In this document: positions 47,791-59,477 of the stretch, piece after piece
How the letters are laid out: each line of letters starts with the position of its first letter
Position numbering within the stretch: position 1 is the stretch's first letter
Assembly: GCA_015499985.1 (NCBI GenBank)
Contig: JAAAUF010000039.1
Location: forward strand, 20,059-84,058
DNA from: Haplosporangium gracile
Taxonomy: Eukaryota > Mortierellomycota > Mortierellomycetes > Mortierellales > Mortierellaceae
DNA length: 64,000 nucleotides
Reading direction: 5' to 3'
Made by a program: the position numbers and the translations under genes
The notes under the pieces: model-generated
Seen by the model: the letters and a program-made list of their open reading frames with translations, nothing else
Databases searched by the model: none
Told to the model about the DNA's origin: nothing

Positions 47791-50700
47791 GTCGTGTGCC
47801 CATTTGTAGAATAAAAACATCATCGTCAGCCGGAATGTTTATGAACTGGGTAAGTGGGTAGGAGGGTAAGCGGGTGCTAATGTTTATCTGTGTCTGGGTT
47901 CTTGTGGTAGTGATAATGCCGCTGAGGATGAATATAAAAAATAGTACTCTTGTACCATCTATACTTATTTTTGTGATAGTTGTAAACAATACATGTGTTC
48001 AGGACTAGAAACATCGCCTTTACTTCACACACTCACTCTCTCTCACTCATCATAATCCATACTCCCATTCCTCTCTGCCTCAAATTTCTCCCTTCTTGCA
48101 ACCATGCAATACTCTACTCTCTCTTCCCACTCTCAGAGTGTGTTATAATAAAATCCTATCCCTCTTTCACGTCCTTCCTTTTCGTGGTTCACACATTTGA
48201 TTACAAAAAAGAAGACAAAATAGAAACATTGGGTATCTCTCATCTTATGAGAGCAAAAGAAATAGAAGAAAGGCGTGTGCGCGTATTGCTGTGAAAATAA
48301 GAAAATGAAGGGTAAGGGAAAGGAGGTTGCGTACCTTGGTGTTTGCAAAGATCGGTGTGTGTAGGAAGGTGAACGAGAGTATGAGAAAGAGGGTCGTTAC
48401 GTGAGGGGATGAGGTAGATGTGATTCGTTGGTGTTTGTGTGACAAGAGTGTCAATAGCGAAGTCAGTCAAGACTGCGTGATGGAATGGGTGGGGGAGTGG
48501 AGTGAACGTGTTTATGAAGGAAAGAAATAGAAAGTAAAGAAAGATAAAAAATGGATGCAGAATGATGGATGATGCGATGCTGAGTAAAGAAAGATATGAT
48601 GTGGGAGTGGTAGTACAGAAGAACTATAGAGAGATAGAAAGGAACGAGGGGAAGAGAGAGAAGGAGGATGAGGGAAATGAGGAGGATGTGGAGGATGGGG
48701 GGAAATGAAGGATGTGGCAAAGAAGAAGGTGGAAAAAATGCAAATAAAAAAAAGAGAAAGAGGGACATACAATGCGGAGAAACGAAAGTAAAGAAGGAAG
48801 AAGAGTATAAGAAAACAGTGCGACGCGCAGTTGTGTCGAAGGAGGAAGAGGGAGAGAAGGGAAGATAAAATAACGGGAAGCATTCTAAGTACAAGAGAAA
48901 AATAAAAGAGTAAAACGAGAGCAGATAGCATCATGAATAGACCCACAAACATAGCCACCCTTTGACTATCAACAGAACATTTAGTTCGCAATGGTCAAAT
49001 TCCAACTCAAACCATCATGAAGAGTTGTCCAAGCAAGTTTAATCCTCACCCCAACTTCGTCCATTTGTACTCACCCTTCCATGTAGTAACCCTACATAGA
49101 CACAAACGCGCGCACACGCAAAATGCGCTCGCCACCAAAAATATGTAATGTTCACAGCACTAATTACCATGGCGATATCATCCCGTAACTTGGCATCTCC
49201 ACTACGGCTAGGCCTACTCACGTCAGGCCTATTTGACTCAAACTTGGACTCGATACATCAAGCATGGTACCAACGTCTATCTCGTGAACGTATAGATGCA
49301 AAGAAACAGTAACTACATCCCCGGCAAAATTTACTCTGCCGACCTGTTGTCTTTCCTCCTTCCCTGTCCCTCCTTCTGGGCAACGAAGGGCTGGACGGGG
49401 CGGGTCTCGCGCAATCTTTTTTTTTCTTTTTCGCCTCCTTCCTTACTGCGACCGTCATAATTATGATGCTATGCGCACACGACCATTCAGGCAACCAAAT
49501 ATCCTACATCGTCTGGAGAAAAACACCATTTGTGCGAGAACAAGGAGGTGGTTTCTGTGTCCCTTTATTTGCCTTTACTTTCTTTCGCTCGTGTTCCTTT
49601 TTTTTTATGCGCCTTTCTGTCAAATCACCTAACACTAGAGCAGAACCAAGAAGGAGACCTCAAGGACCTCCTGGCTCTCAAAAAAATTATCTTCCTTTCT
49701 TTTTCCATGGCTACATGGTTACCATTTTGCCTTTTGGTCCTTAATTTTTGGATGTCTCATCGACAAATAGCCATTTTTTTTCCCTTCCCCTTTCTGATTC
49801 CACCCTTTTTTCTTTCCTGAGGCAGAACATGATCTTAGGCGATCAAGAAAAAAAAACACGGAGCTTTTATCTCATTGTTATTTTTTTTTGCAAAGGCGAG
49901 GCGGGGACATTTACAGGGCAAGAAGGAGAGAGGGGAAGGACAAAATACCTATACGTAGTCTAGCTTGGACTTCTTAGGTTGCTGACTGACGATCGTGAAG
50001 GAGAGACAGCAATGGACCTTTGATTCCCAGGAGCATTGATGGGAAGCTTGTTGAACACAATGCAAGGTTGATTTCATTCGTTTTATTAGGTTAAGACATA
50101 GGAACTTTTTATAGTACTCTTCCTTACACGACAGACATTTTTATTTCCAAGGGGGAGGAGGAGGAGGAGAAGGACGAGGAAGAAGAGGAAGAAGAGGAAG
50201 AAGAGGAAGAAGTGTTAGGCCTTTTGAATAAAATGTATCGAACAAAGTTTCTTCGATCTACTTTTGTTTACAACTCCCTTCTTTTCAATGAGCCATATTC
50301 TCCCCTCTATCCCCTCCCTTCCTCCCTCGTCCCTCTTTCTTTGGTTGCTCAGCAAGAACATATTGATGTCGATTGTTTGCATTGAGAGAACAAATCAATT
50401 AGCAAGTTTATCTCTAGTGCAATGACATTTCGATCTTGTTCTTTTGGTTCTTTGTTGTTTGCTATTTTGGTCGCGTGAATGAAGAGTGTAGAGTGATCGC
50501 GGGGCAAGACCATCGACTTCCTTCTTCTTGCCTTGCGCTGTTTTAGTTCAGGTTCGGAGATAGTGAGTAATCGTCTTTGTTTGTTCCATGTGTATCCATT
50601 CATTCAGATCCCGTATTTGAATTAAAGGGGGCAAGATAAGTTTTTGATGAAACACGGGACCCCAGCACACCTTTCACGCACATACATGTCCGTGCACACA

Positions 50701-52019
50701 ATATGCATACACACACACGCACATACGCAACGACAGCATGGCCTGTTTTGCTTTTACTTTTTTTAACTTTCTAGTACGGTCACTTGAACAATAGGAGGAG
50801 GCTGAAGGACAATAAGGGCTTTTCAAAGGAAAGAAGAGAGAAATGCATGGGCAAGCGCAGGTGAGACGAATAAACTAGTTGGTAATCAATCCATCAGAGC
50901 TGTGTAGCTGATCACGATCAAAAGAGAGGAGGAATGCAAGGGAGGGCTGAGATGAATAAGCCAAAGGCGATCAATCAATTCTTCAGAAAACTGCTTTGAA
51001 TGATTTTTTGTCACTTTTCTGGTGACTACAATTTGGTGGCGCGTATTCTTCACTATGTACCAGATTGTCATGTTTTTGTGCGCCGTACACCCTTACGTTG
51101 TTTCTTTATCGATCTTTTCATATGTCGTACAATAACCCTTATCAATCATCAACCAACGTGGCGAACCACATGAAACGTTGAATTTGACATCTTCACCTAT
51201 GCCTGCCTACTGAGAGAAAGAATTTAACCAACTTGGCTACCTAAGGTTATGTTCACGTATAGGAACGAAGCGCACTAGCGAACATCCTTTCAGGCGATTA
51301 TCTTCACATGTTCAAAGCGAGACCTTTGGCGTGAGATGAGAGGCGGAGGGAGTTATCGAAACCTTGGACTATTTTGAGTCCCGTTTTGGCCCCATTTTGC
51401 AATCGCTAAAAAAAACAAGTGAGATGGTGTAGAGCCCATGAATAAGATATGGATAACCTCTCTTACTCCTCGTTATGCGCACTACTTTTTTGTCAAAATC
51501 CCGCGTTAGCCAAGTGAGAGGAAGAGGATAGAGTATGAGACGAGAATAGAAAAGAAGTTCATGAAAGAGAAAGATGTCGGAACTAGAATCTGACTTATTT
51601 CCCCTCAATCACGCTTATATGGTAAGAGGTTGATTGCAAGTATGGGTGAATATACACAGGTCTTAAACCTCTCCCTTAATTCGCAATACGTACCCTCGTC
51701 ATTTTTCATCGCCATCTCCTGGATGGCTCCCGTAACCAGGAAAGTAAAAAAAGGTCTCAAGTCTATTTCATAAGTAAACGAGTGGGCAACCTACTCCCGA
51801 CTCCGCTTCATAAACGGCACTCCCCTCCATCTACTTTTGACACTTTTTCATACACATGCTCACCATCCTGTACATCATGCACAATAAACAAAGAGGAATG
51901 AATGAACAATGTAGGAGAAGTATGTTAAGGGCGTTCCATGTTTCCCGGCAGGAGAAGAAGGAAAAAGGGCTGTACCTGGGAGAGACGGATCCTACTATTT
52001 ATCAGCAATTACCCAGCCT

Positions 52020-52020
<1 letters not shown>

Positions 52021-52070
<50 letters not shown>
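52021..52070. repeat. (TC)n microsatellite
   Basis: About 24 uninterrupted CT/TC dinucleotide units in the intergenic region. Confidence 0.95.
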
Positions 52071-52071
<1 letters not shown>

Positions 52072-53689
52072 TTCTTTTTACCAGTGCTCTTGCTCTGAAG
52101 GATTGAACCTATTTTGCTGACATGTTTGTATCCCATCTTCCGTCCCGCAACTCCCTGATTGACTAACAGGCTTCAGCCCTGTTGCACCACTGTTAATCTC
52201 TTTGCATGTATTTTGGGTTTGAATCAAATAGGTTGGGAAACACACAAGAGAGAATTGCTCTCATACGGAACCAGAGGTGGAGTAAGCACTATACTTTTTT
52301 CTTTTTGTCCTCTTTCATTGACAAATCGATTTGCGAGGAGTAGGAGGACGGGAACAGAAGGAAAATGATGAGAGAAAGAAGGACGAAAGTACTTTTTTTA
52401 GTGTTTGTTGGAATTGTGCTTTATTATTCTTGGCGATTGTCCTTTGCACATGTTGGGCAAACCGTTTGTTTTGAGTTTTTGATTGTGAACAAGAACAATG
52501 AATGGGCTCCGGATGTGCATTTCATACGTTCAACAGCAAACAATCACGGAATGGAGGAAGGGAGCCAAACGGGGCATAGGCCTAGTAGGACATGATGGCG
52601 TTCGATCTAATTTTTATGCTGGTATTGAAATCTACTCAGTCTAACACACCCCTGTCTATGTTTTCCCCTCTTTCACCGTATCCACTTCTTTACCCTCCTC
52701 CCTCTCTCTATCTCCCTCGGCGGTGTCAATTCAATTACCAAAAAAAAAAAGCCGCAGGAATGAGCGAGATGAGGGTGGAAGACATACAGGGAAGTTGAAG
52801 AGAGAGCAGATTGAATGATTGTTTCCGAAAGAAGGTGCGAGTGAAAAAAAAAATATGCTCACTGGTAGGCGTCTTTTTTGTTTTTTTTTGTTTGTGCTAC
52901 CACTGCTCATAATCCGATACAGGATTAAGAATGTTTTTTTTTGTTTATCACGAAAGAATAATCAAAGACATATCAAAACAAAGGCAAGAGATGAAAAAAG
53001 GGGGAGCGTGTCTCTGTTTTGCATTTTACGGCCTATCGTTTGCTTCATCCCAAGAAAACACGCCCTGATGCTTGATATGTTTGATAGTGAGAAACGTTGG
53101 AGGAGGATGAAACCCTTGATGGAAGACAAGGGTGAGGGCAAAGGAAGGGCGTACTGTATTGTACAGGTACATTGCAATTATGACTTTAGTAACGGATATG
53201 GGACCAATAGCCTTTTCTATCGAGAAAAACCGAAGCTGTTAAAAGTCCCTTCACTGTGCTCAAAAGGAGTAGAGAGAGGAGCATGAGAAAAATATGAACA
53301 CGAGAACAACCCGTCGACTCTTTTCATTAATTTCTTTTGTACTTTTGTGCATTGCATGCTTGAGTGCTACAGAACAGGGTTCTCCATTTATCCGGTTGAG
53401 TATATTGTTGGTGCATGATTGGAGTTAAGAAGATATAGAAGCAGCAATATCGCCAGAGGAAGAAAGGGAAAGAGAGAGAGTGAGTGAACTTGACGGTAGC
53501 AAGAAAGAAAAAAAAGCAATAGCAAACTGGAGTAAAAATAACGACAGGGAAACTAATCCGCATCCGCTCTGTTTTTCAAGTCAGAAAGAAAGGGCGTACT
53601 GCACTCTTTCATACCCTCGTTTGTTTGATTAGCACTGAAAATGAATGATGAGGGCGGGGGTTCAACCGTCGATTTCAGACTGGGTAAGT

Positions 53690-53730
53690 CTCCTGTTCCT
53701 GTTCCTGTTCCTGTTCCTGTTCCTGAGTTT
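53690..53730 (+). repeat. TTCCTG hexanucleotide repeat
   Basis: About six tandem TTCCTG units sit just after a GTAAGT donor-like site. If a leader intron exists upstream of the SLC49-like gene, they lie at its 5' end. Confidence 0.9.
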
Positions 53731-54071
53731 ATTTCACTGCTTCCTTGCCTTTCCCCTTCCCCTTTTCTTTTTTCTTTTCCTTTTTTTTTTCTTCGTTGAC
53801 TTTCCCTCCTCCACCCTCCACTCCACCTTTGCTACCCTTCTCTTCACTTCTTCCCCCTTCCTCCATTCTCATTGCCATCGAAGTCCCCCTTCCACTGACA
53901 TTCCTGTCCTTCCATTCCATTTCGACAACTTATTGAATTGATTGTCTCGCCTGATTCCCCTTCTCTTGAGTCTCAGTTATCACCCCACACTCACACGCCC
54001 ATACACTCAACTGACTTCGTTTCACAACAACATACCCTCCCTCTTCACGACACAAACAACTCCATACAACA

Positions 54072-55514
54072 ATGTCCAACTTTGCATCCGCAGGCGGTCA
54101 GACGGTCGTCTACCGCACCTACAAGACCCGCTTCGTCGGTCTCTTCGCCATCGTCGTTCTCAACATCTCCACAGGCTTTGTCTGGCTTACCTACTCCTCG
54201 GCCCTCAATGCCGCTAAGGCCTATCTCAACACCGACGAGACGGTCGTCAACCTCACCACTATCCTCTACTTCATCGCTTTCTTGATCATGTCCCCCGTCT
54301 CTGGATGGATGTTTGAGAAGAAGGGCATTAAGTACTCTCTCCTTTTTGGAGCCATCATTCAGCTCATCGGTGCCGCTATCCGTTACATCGCCACCTTTGT
54401 CGCCTCCTCCCCCGCCAACCCCGGCCCCCGTCTGGCCCTCACTCTGGTCGGACAGGTCATCGCCTCCGGTGCCCAGCCCTTCTTTCTCAACGCCCCTCCT
54501 AAGTTTGCCGCTGTCTGGTTCTCCGAGGATGGCCGTACCACCGCCACCATGATCGGATCCGTTGCCAACGCCCTCGCCGCCGCCTTGGCCCAGTTGATCA
54601 TCCCCGTCATCACCGTCGAGACCGATCCTGAGACTATGGCCTCCTCGGTCTTGCTCTGCCTCGTCCTCTCTGTTGTTGCCATCGTGCCCGTCCTCTTCAC
54701 TCCTGCCCTCCCTCCTACCCCTCCTTCGCCCTCGGCTGCTGCTGCCCTTGAGGAGAACATCGAGGAGCCCTTCTGGGTCTCTCTCAAGAAGGTCGGCTCC
54801 AACAGGCAGTTCATGATCCTCATGGCCCTCTTCGGCACCTTTGTCGGTTTCTTCAACGCCTTCTCTTCCCTCATCACCATGTTCACCAAGCCCTTTGGTT
54901 ACACTGCCGAGGAGTCTGGTTACTTTGGTGCCGCCATGGTTGTCGCTGGTCTTGTCGGTGCCGGTTTCTCGGGCCCCATCATGGATCGCACCAAACAGTT
55001 CAAGTCTGTCGTCAAGTCGATGGTTCCCCTTTCGACCCTTGCCTACATTGTCTTCTGTTTTGTCGTCCGCAAGGATTTCTTTATTGGTATCATGATCGTC
55101 TCGATCTTTATCGGTCTCTTCTCGTTCACCATGTTGCCCGTTGTTCTCGAGCTCGGTGTTGAGTGCACCTACCCCGTCACCCCCGCCTCGTCAACGTCGC
55201 TCCTCTGGGGATCCGGCCAGTTTTTTGCCGTCGTCTTCCTCTTTGTCTTGCAAGCTCTCCAGAACGATGAGAAGGCTGTCGAGACTGATGTCAACGCCCC
55301 CCTGATCTTCATCGCCGCCTTCTGTGTCCTTGCTTCAATTCCCGTCTACTTCTTCAAGTCCCCTTACCTCCGTCTCGAGGCCGAAAGTCGTGCCCGCTCC
55401 AGCCAGGGCCACGTCGTTGTTGACAGCAAGGTGCCCTATGGTACTGATGATTATGGAATGGATGAGGTCTCTCTTGAGGACACCAAGGATGTCAAGGGCG
55501 CCAAGGCCGTCTAA
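54072..55514 (+). CDS. SLC49/FLVCR-like major facilitator transporter
   Basis: An intronless 480-residue ORF with about twelve membrane segments. Motifs fit the SLC49 branch of the major facilitator superfamily (FLVCR1/2, DIRC2): SGWMFEKKGIKYSLLFGA after the second segment, AQPFFLNAPPKFAAVWF, then RTTATMIGSVANALAAALAQLI. SLC49 proteins move haem, choline or small organic solutes; which applies here cannot be told. The central loop is rich in Pro/Ser/Ala. The gene's codon use is strikingly C-ending (GTC, ATC, CTC, GCC) compared with its neighbours, which suggests high expression. The start is the ATG after a CA-rich leader and gives a normal short cytoplasmic N-terminus. Confidence 0.92.
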   Translation: MSNFASAGGQTVVYRTYKTRFVGLFAIVVLNISTGFVWLTYSSALNAAKAYLNTDETVVNLTTILYFIAFLIMSPVSGWMFEKKGIKYSLLFGAIIQLIGAAIRYIATFVASSPANPGPRLALTLVGQVIASGAQPFFLNAPPKFAAVWFSEDGRTTATMIGSVANALAAALAQLIIPVITVETDPETMASSVLLCLVLSVVAIVPVLFTPALPPTPPSPSAAAALEENIEEPFWVSLKKVGSNRQFMILMALFGTFVGFFNAFSSLITMFTKPFGYTAEESGYFGAAMVVAGLVGAGFSGPIMDRTKQFKSVVKSMVPLSTLAYIVFCFVVRKDFFIGIMIVSIFIGLFSFTMLPVVLELGVECTYPVTPASSTSLLWGSGQFFAVVFLFVLQALQNDEKAVETDVNAPLIFIAAFCVLASIPVYFFKSPYLRLEAESRARSSQGHVVVDSKVPYGTDDYGMDEVSLEDTKDVKGAKAV

Positions 55515-56614
55515 ACTTTTAGTCATCTATACTTTACATATTACTTTTTAATTCTTTGCTATACCCCATTTGATGCAACTCATTCTTCTCCTCTTCCTCG
55601 TCAATACATGAAGTGCCCATTTCTATCTATATCTTCAGCCGTTTTATGTAATTTCGCTGGTCAATCTTATTTTGCAATGTATGTCTACGGATGTTCCTAG
55701 AAAGGCATACCATTCATTTTTTTTGACGCGATGGGGTACAAGGGGGAGGAGGCACATGTATCCCTTTCTTGTACTATTTTTCTTTGTAATGAGAGTGCAT
55801 GCGTAAGCTTTGTGTTCATTCTTGTCTAAGCAACCGGAGTAAACGGGTGCAGTGGGAATACATGGATGAGCTATATGTGGAGGGCAGTACATGCACACCA
55901 TAGATGCAACAAATAGGAGCTTTCACCTTTGACTTCATGCAATAGCACTCCCCAAAATTTCTGCTTGTTTTGTAAGCTCACACACGCAAAAACAAGAAAG
56001 ATGTGTTTGATCACTGGGGTTTTTTTTTTTTTTTTTTTTTTTGATAAAAGCAGTAGAGCAAAGGCAATTGTTGTTGTGCAAGCAATTGTTGTAAAAGTGG
56101 GCAATTGTTCACTAGAGAAAGTAGTTGATGTAAAAGAAGGGAAGTAGGGTTCTTAGACAATAAAGACGAGAGAGAAAAAAAAAGAGGCTGAGTCGCGGAA
56201 GGCGAGCAGACTTCACGCCTTCGTGTTTTGAGTGAACGTGACGCGATCAAATCATTATGTAGGACGTGGTCAGCTTTGCCTCTGACTATTGTTCTCTTGT
56301 TTGTGCAAACTGTTGAAGTACAATAAGCATAATAACCATGATCATACAAAAATAATAATAATGCGGCACATGCCCTGCAGGACTGGCCACGGCTTCTGCC
56401 CCTCAGGAGAATTGATATAAAAAGGAAGGGTTAGGCACTCGCCACTGTTCTCTTCAGGACCAGTTCTCGCTCAAACAGTTACATATTCCTTTACCCATAT
56501 ACGCGCTTCACATCGATACCACAATCTAATCCCTTCTCTCTATTTTTCTCTTTTCCTCGCCCTACCAATATCTTTTTCCATTTCATCCACAGTCACAAGA
56601 CCCAATCAGCAACG
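55515..56614. promoter_or_regulatory. Spacer with promoter module of array gene 1
   Basis: The first part is the SLC49-like 3' region. From about 56020 it contains an 18-base poly-T run, then three CAATTG words at 56065, 56083 and 56102 (spacing 18 and 19), then a block that is similar in order and wording upstream of the other two array genes. TATAAAA lies at 56416-56422, about 200 bases before the ATG, followed by a CT-rich leader. Confidence 0.55.
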
Positions 56615-57184
56615 ATGAAGGCTGTTCAAGCACTCGCCCTTTTTCTCACCGCCGCTACCACCGCCACCACTATCTTCCGCTTCCCATCATCAACCGCCGA
56701 CGCTTTCCCCTTCAACGACAACCCCATCTTTGGCGATTACCCCGTAACATTCCGCGAGAACACCGAGCACATGGTCGACGTCGGCGCCTGCACCCGCGCT
56801 GCGCTCTCTGGGAAACCCACTCCCTTCATGCCAATCTACTCCCAACTCCACTGGCACGCCATCAACGTCCGCCTGGACGACTTTGCTGCTGGCCGATGGG
56901 CTGTCTGTAACCAGTGTGTGATTCTTCGGTCCGGAGAGACTGATAGGAATGTCATTGCGGTCCTGGCAGGGGATTGTTCCAAGTGTGAGGAGGGTCAAAT
57001 TAACTTGACACCGGCGGCGTATAAGGCGGTGAATGAGGGGGTGATGATGGATGGGACGATGGGGGCGCCGGGGGGGTTCTTTAAGGTGGTTCCTTGCCCG
57101 AAGGATAATGAGGAGATTTTGAAGTATGCATATGATTATGATATTCCTGCGATGACGATCAAGGATGTTCTTAATTATGGATAG
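56615..57184 (+). CDS. Secreted six-cysteine protein, RlpA/expansin-like (copy 1)
   Basis: An intronless 189-residue ORF. Residues 1-30 look like a signal peptide (MKAVQALALFLTAATT, cleavage likely after ..STADA). The mature protein has six cysteines at 59, 98, 101, 121, 124 and 161. The core VCNQCVILRS, AGDCSKCEEGQINLTPAAYKA and FFKVVPCP matches the layout of double-psi beta-barrel proteins (RlpA, expansin domain 1, barwin-type), where C-x2-C, D-C-x2-C, L-(T/S)-P-A-A-(Y/F) and a final V-x-C are conserved. Such fungal secreted proteins bind or loosen wall polymers or act as protease inhibitors; function here is inference. AATAAAA at 57208 lies about 25 bases after the stop. It is the first of three tandem copies and is intact. 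Confidence 0.72.
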   Translation: MKAVQALALFLTAATTATTIFRFPSSTADAFPFNDNPIFGDYPVTFRENTEHMVDVGACTRAALSGKPTPFMPIYSQLHWHAINVRLDDFAAGRWAVCNQCVILRSGETDRNVIAVLAGDCSKCEEGQINLTPAAYKAVNEGVMMDGTMGAPGGFFKVVPCPKDNEEILKYAYDYDIPAMTIKDVLNYG

Positions 57185-58025
57185 AATGAAGTTCGATTGT
57201 AGTTTGAAATAAAACAAAGTTTGTTTTTCTATAATTGTGTTTGTGTGTGATTATTGCGTGCAAGTTAGGGCGCTGTGCATGTCCATGTAGAGGGGCAAGG
57301 TGTTGGTGTTATTTGTTGTTGACCCTCCAAAAAAAAAAATAATCGCAAAAATGGTGAATTTGTTCCCTTGTAAAACTAATAAACGTGTTCGATTGATGTA
57401 TCAAAAATTTTGATGGCAGGTTATTTTTTGCTGTTTTTGGCATGTAATTGTTGGTGGCAACAGTATTGAACGCTAATTGTTGTAGAATAGACAATTGCTT
57501 AAGAGAATAGGTAATTGTTGTGGAAGAGGCAACTGTTGTAAAAAAAGCAATTGTCCCAAAAAATAAAAGCAGTTTTTCGAAAACAGAAAGACAAAAAAAG
57601 ACAAAAAATACAAAAAAGACAAAAAGAGAAAAAAAAGTTAAGTACAAAAAGAGGCTGGTTGAGTGAGCGAGTAACAATGTGTGCACTTCATGTTTTAAGC
57701 AACGTGTACGCGATGGGATCAACATGTAGGGCGCATATCTAGCTGCCATTGCCTCTGGCTATTGTCATCTTGTTTCAATAATTGAGGTCGACACTATGAA
57801 TATAATAATAGATGTGGTTATAGTGATTGCGAGGAAAATAAAGAGGAAGGTGCTATGCAAGTAAGAACCGGCAAGACGTTCAGCCCCCCGAAGAAACTGA
57901 TAAATGAAGCGAGATTTTGGCATATTACGTCTTTTTTCCAGTATCAATCTCTCGCTCTGTCGCCTTCCCCCTCAACAACAACTCTTTTCTTGCCCTCCAT
58001 TTCCCCAAAAGACCCAGTATCAGCA
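57185..58025. promoter_or_regulatory. Spacer with promoter module of array gene 2
   Basis: After the copy 1 polyadenylation region come CAATTG-like words: TAATTG near 57445, 57474 and 57512, CAATTG at 57492 and 57548, and CAACTG near 57530. The last five are spaced 18-20 bases. Next is a block resembling that upstream of copy 1 (GAGGCTG..., a CATGTTTTAAG... stretch and GCCTCTGGCTATTGT...). The leader just before the ATG is CT/CA-rich. Confidence 0.55.
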
Positions 58026-58616
58026 ATGATGAAGACCACTCAAGCATTCACTCTGTTCACCCTCGCGCTCCTCACCACTCTCGCGACCACCGCCTTCCGC
58101 TCCGCGTCGGTCGCTGCCCTGGCCCTGCCCTTCTACAATGACCCCATCTTTGGCGACTACCCTGTCTCCTTCCGCGAGAGCATCAAGAACAAGATCGACG
58201 TTGGCGCATGTAGCAAGGCCGCCCTCTCCGGAAATCAATCCATCCCCGTCACGCTTATCGACACCCCGTCCCACTGGCACGCCATCTCCATCCGCCTGGA
58301 CGCCTTTGACGCCCCCAGATCGGACGTCTGCAACCAATGTGTGATCCTCCGATCTGTCGAGACCGATAAGATGATCATTGCGGCCCTTGCCGGCGATTGT
58401 CCTGAGTGTGAGGATAACCAGATCAACTTAACTCCTGCGGCGTACAAGGCTATCAATGAGGGAATGGCGTTGAATGAAACTGCGACTGCCGCTGCTGCGT
58501 CGGAGGGGTTCTTCAAGGTCGTGCCTTGCCCTCGCACTGCGGAGGATGTTGGCCAATATGCGAAAGATTTGGGTATTCCTCCCAAGACCATCGAGGAGAC
58601 TCTTAAGCGTGGATAA
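58026..58616 (+). CDS. Secreted six-cysteine protein, RlpA/expansin-like (copy 2)
   Basis: An intronless 196-residue ORF, clearly paralogous to copy 1, with shared blocks NDPIFGDYPVSFRE, SHWHAI, VCNQCVILRS, ETDK, NQINLTPAAYKAINEG and GFFKVVPCP. The signal-peptide region is MMKTTQAFTLFTLALLTTLA. Six cysteines (62, 102, 105, 125, 128, 168) have the same spacing as copy 1, so three disulphides are expected. It differs in a short Ala-rich loop before FFKVV. The open frame extends upstream to 57855, but the upstream part has no signal peptide, and the ATGATG at 58026 aligns with the start of copy 1. AATAAA lies near 58735. Confidence 0.72.
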   Translation: MMKTTQAFTLFTLALLTTLATTAFRSASVAALALPFYNDPIFGDYPVSFRESIKNKIDVGACSKAALSGNQSIPVTLIDTPSHWHAISIRLDAFDAPRSDVCNQCVILRSVETDKMIIAALAGDCPECEDNQINLTPAAYKAINEGMALNETATAAAASEGFFKVVPCPRTAEDVGQYAKDLGIPPKTIEETLKRG

Positions 58617-59477
58617 ACCTTGTCCACTTCCCGCGATGTTCTTTACGTCTCCTTCACTTTAACGTTTCTCTTTATGCCACAACGCTCTTTCTTCTTTTTC
58701 TTCAGTTTGTTATTCTCTCTGGTGATTGTTATCAATAAAAAACGAAAATTTGCTCCGTGTTCATGACTTGTTCAGGTCTCGTTCTACTACATTATGTGAC
58801 CAGTGGCTCCAGCTTCTCTTTTTTGCAAGTGTGAGGGAAGGACCCCACCTATATCAACTCTATGCCCTTTGTGCTCTGAAAGCTGCATGAACCCCGTTTG
58901 AAATTTTTGGTGGCAAGAACAATATACTCTTTGATAGTTGTTGCATAGTGATTGACTTTTGTTGAAGAGAAGCCCAATTGTTTACAAAAACCAATTGTTA
59001 CAAAGAAGAAAACAATTGTGGGCTATTTGTGAGACGAAGCAATTATTGCGAAAGTAGCAATAGACGAAGAAGAACAACGCGCAGAGTGTGGGCTGGGAAG
59101 GGCGAGCCCTGAATGATTTTGAAAGGAAGTATGATCAATCGACATACATGGAGCGTGGCTCAGCAAAGCCTCTTCGTTATTATTCCTTATTGTTCACGCA
59201 GATAGTAGAGAACCTACGAATAAACAAATGCATAGGATCGTAAATGAAAAGGCAGCGCATACATGCGGGACTGATGACAAGCCTCCCAAAGTAACTTATA
59301 CAAAAAGAAAGGGTTCGATCGGTGGTGTGGCATTTTCTTTCCCTCTCAAAGCTAGTTTATGCTGCCCCTACAGCTCTTCTGTACACACATACACACGTAT
59401 ACCCACATAACATACTCACGCATACCTAGATCCTATTATTTTACCCCCCATTTCGCTCCATAAGAAACCAACACGCG
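58617..59477. promoter_or_regulatory. Spacer with promoter module of array gene 3
   Basis: CAATTG occurs at 58975, 58992 and 59013 (spacing 17 and 21) and CAATTA at 59040. A degenerate copy of the same upstream block follows (GGCTGGGAAGGGCGAGCC..., GCAAAGCCTCTTCGTTATTATTCC...). A TTATACAAAAAG stretch near 59296 corresponds to the TATAAAA element of copy 1. Confidence 0.5.

Larger units (their letters stand above)
45982..54071. other. 8-kb gene-poor region
   Basis: This stretch between the VTC4-type start (minus) and the SLC49-like start (plus) is mostly simple sequence. It has purine-rich (GA) stretches at 46130-46350, 46780-46950 and 48630-48890, a GGA/GAA tract at 50155-50215, a (TC)n microsatellite at 52021-52070 and tandem TTCCTG at 53690-53730. 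The only coding candidate I can support is the small spliced ORF at 47566-47790. A possible leader exon for the SLC49-like gene ends at about 53686 with a CTGG/GTAAGT donor. Confidence 0.5.

Noticed and set aside
46107..48991. Several minus-strand ORFs of 100-160 residues rich in Leu, Ser, Phe and Pro
   Set aside because: They are translations of purine-rich simple sequence read on the opposite strand, with no splice structure or recognisable domain.
52819..53286. 155-residue plus-strand ORF with a hydrophobic N-terminal part
   Set aside because: No recognisable family, no conserved-looking core and poor start context; likely chance in AT-rich DNA.
57855..58025. Upstream extension of array copy 2
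   Set aside because: The extra 57 residues have no counterpart in copy 1 and would bury the signal peptide; the ATGATG at 58026 fits the paralogs.
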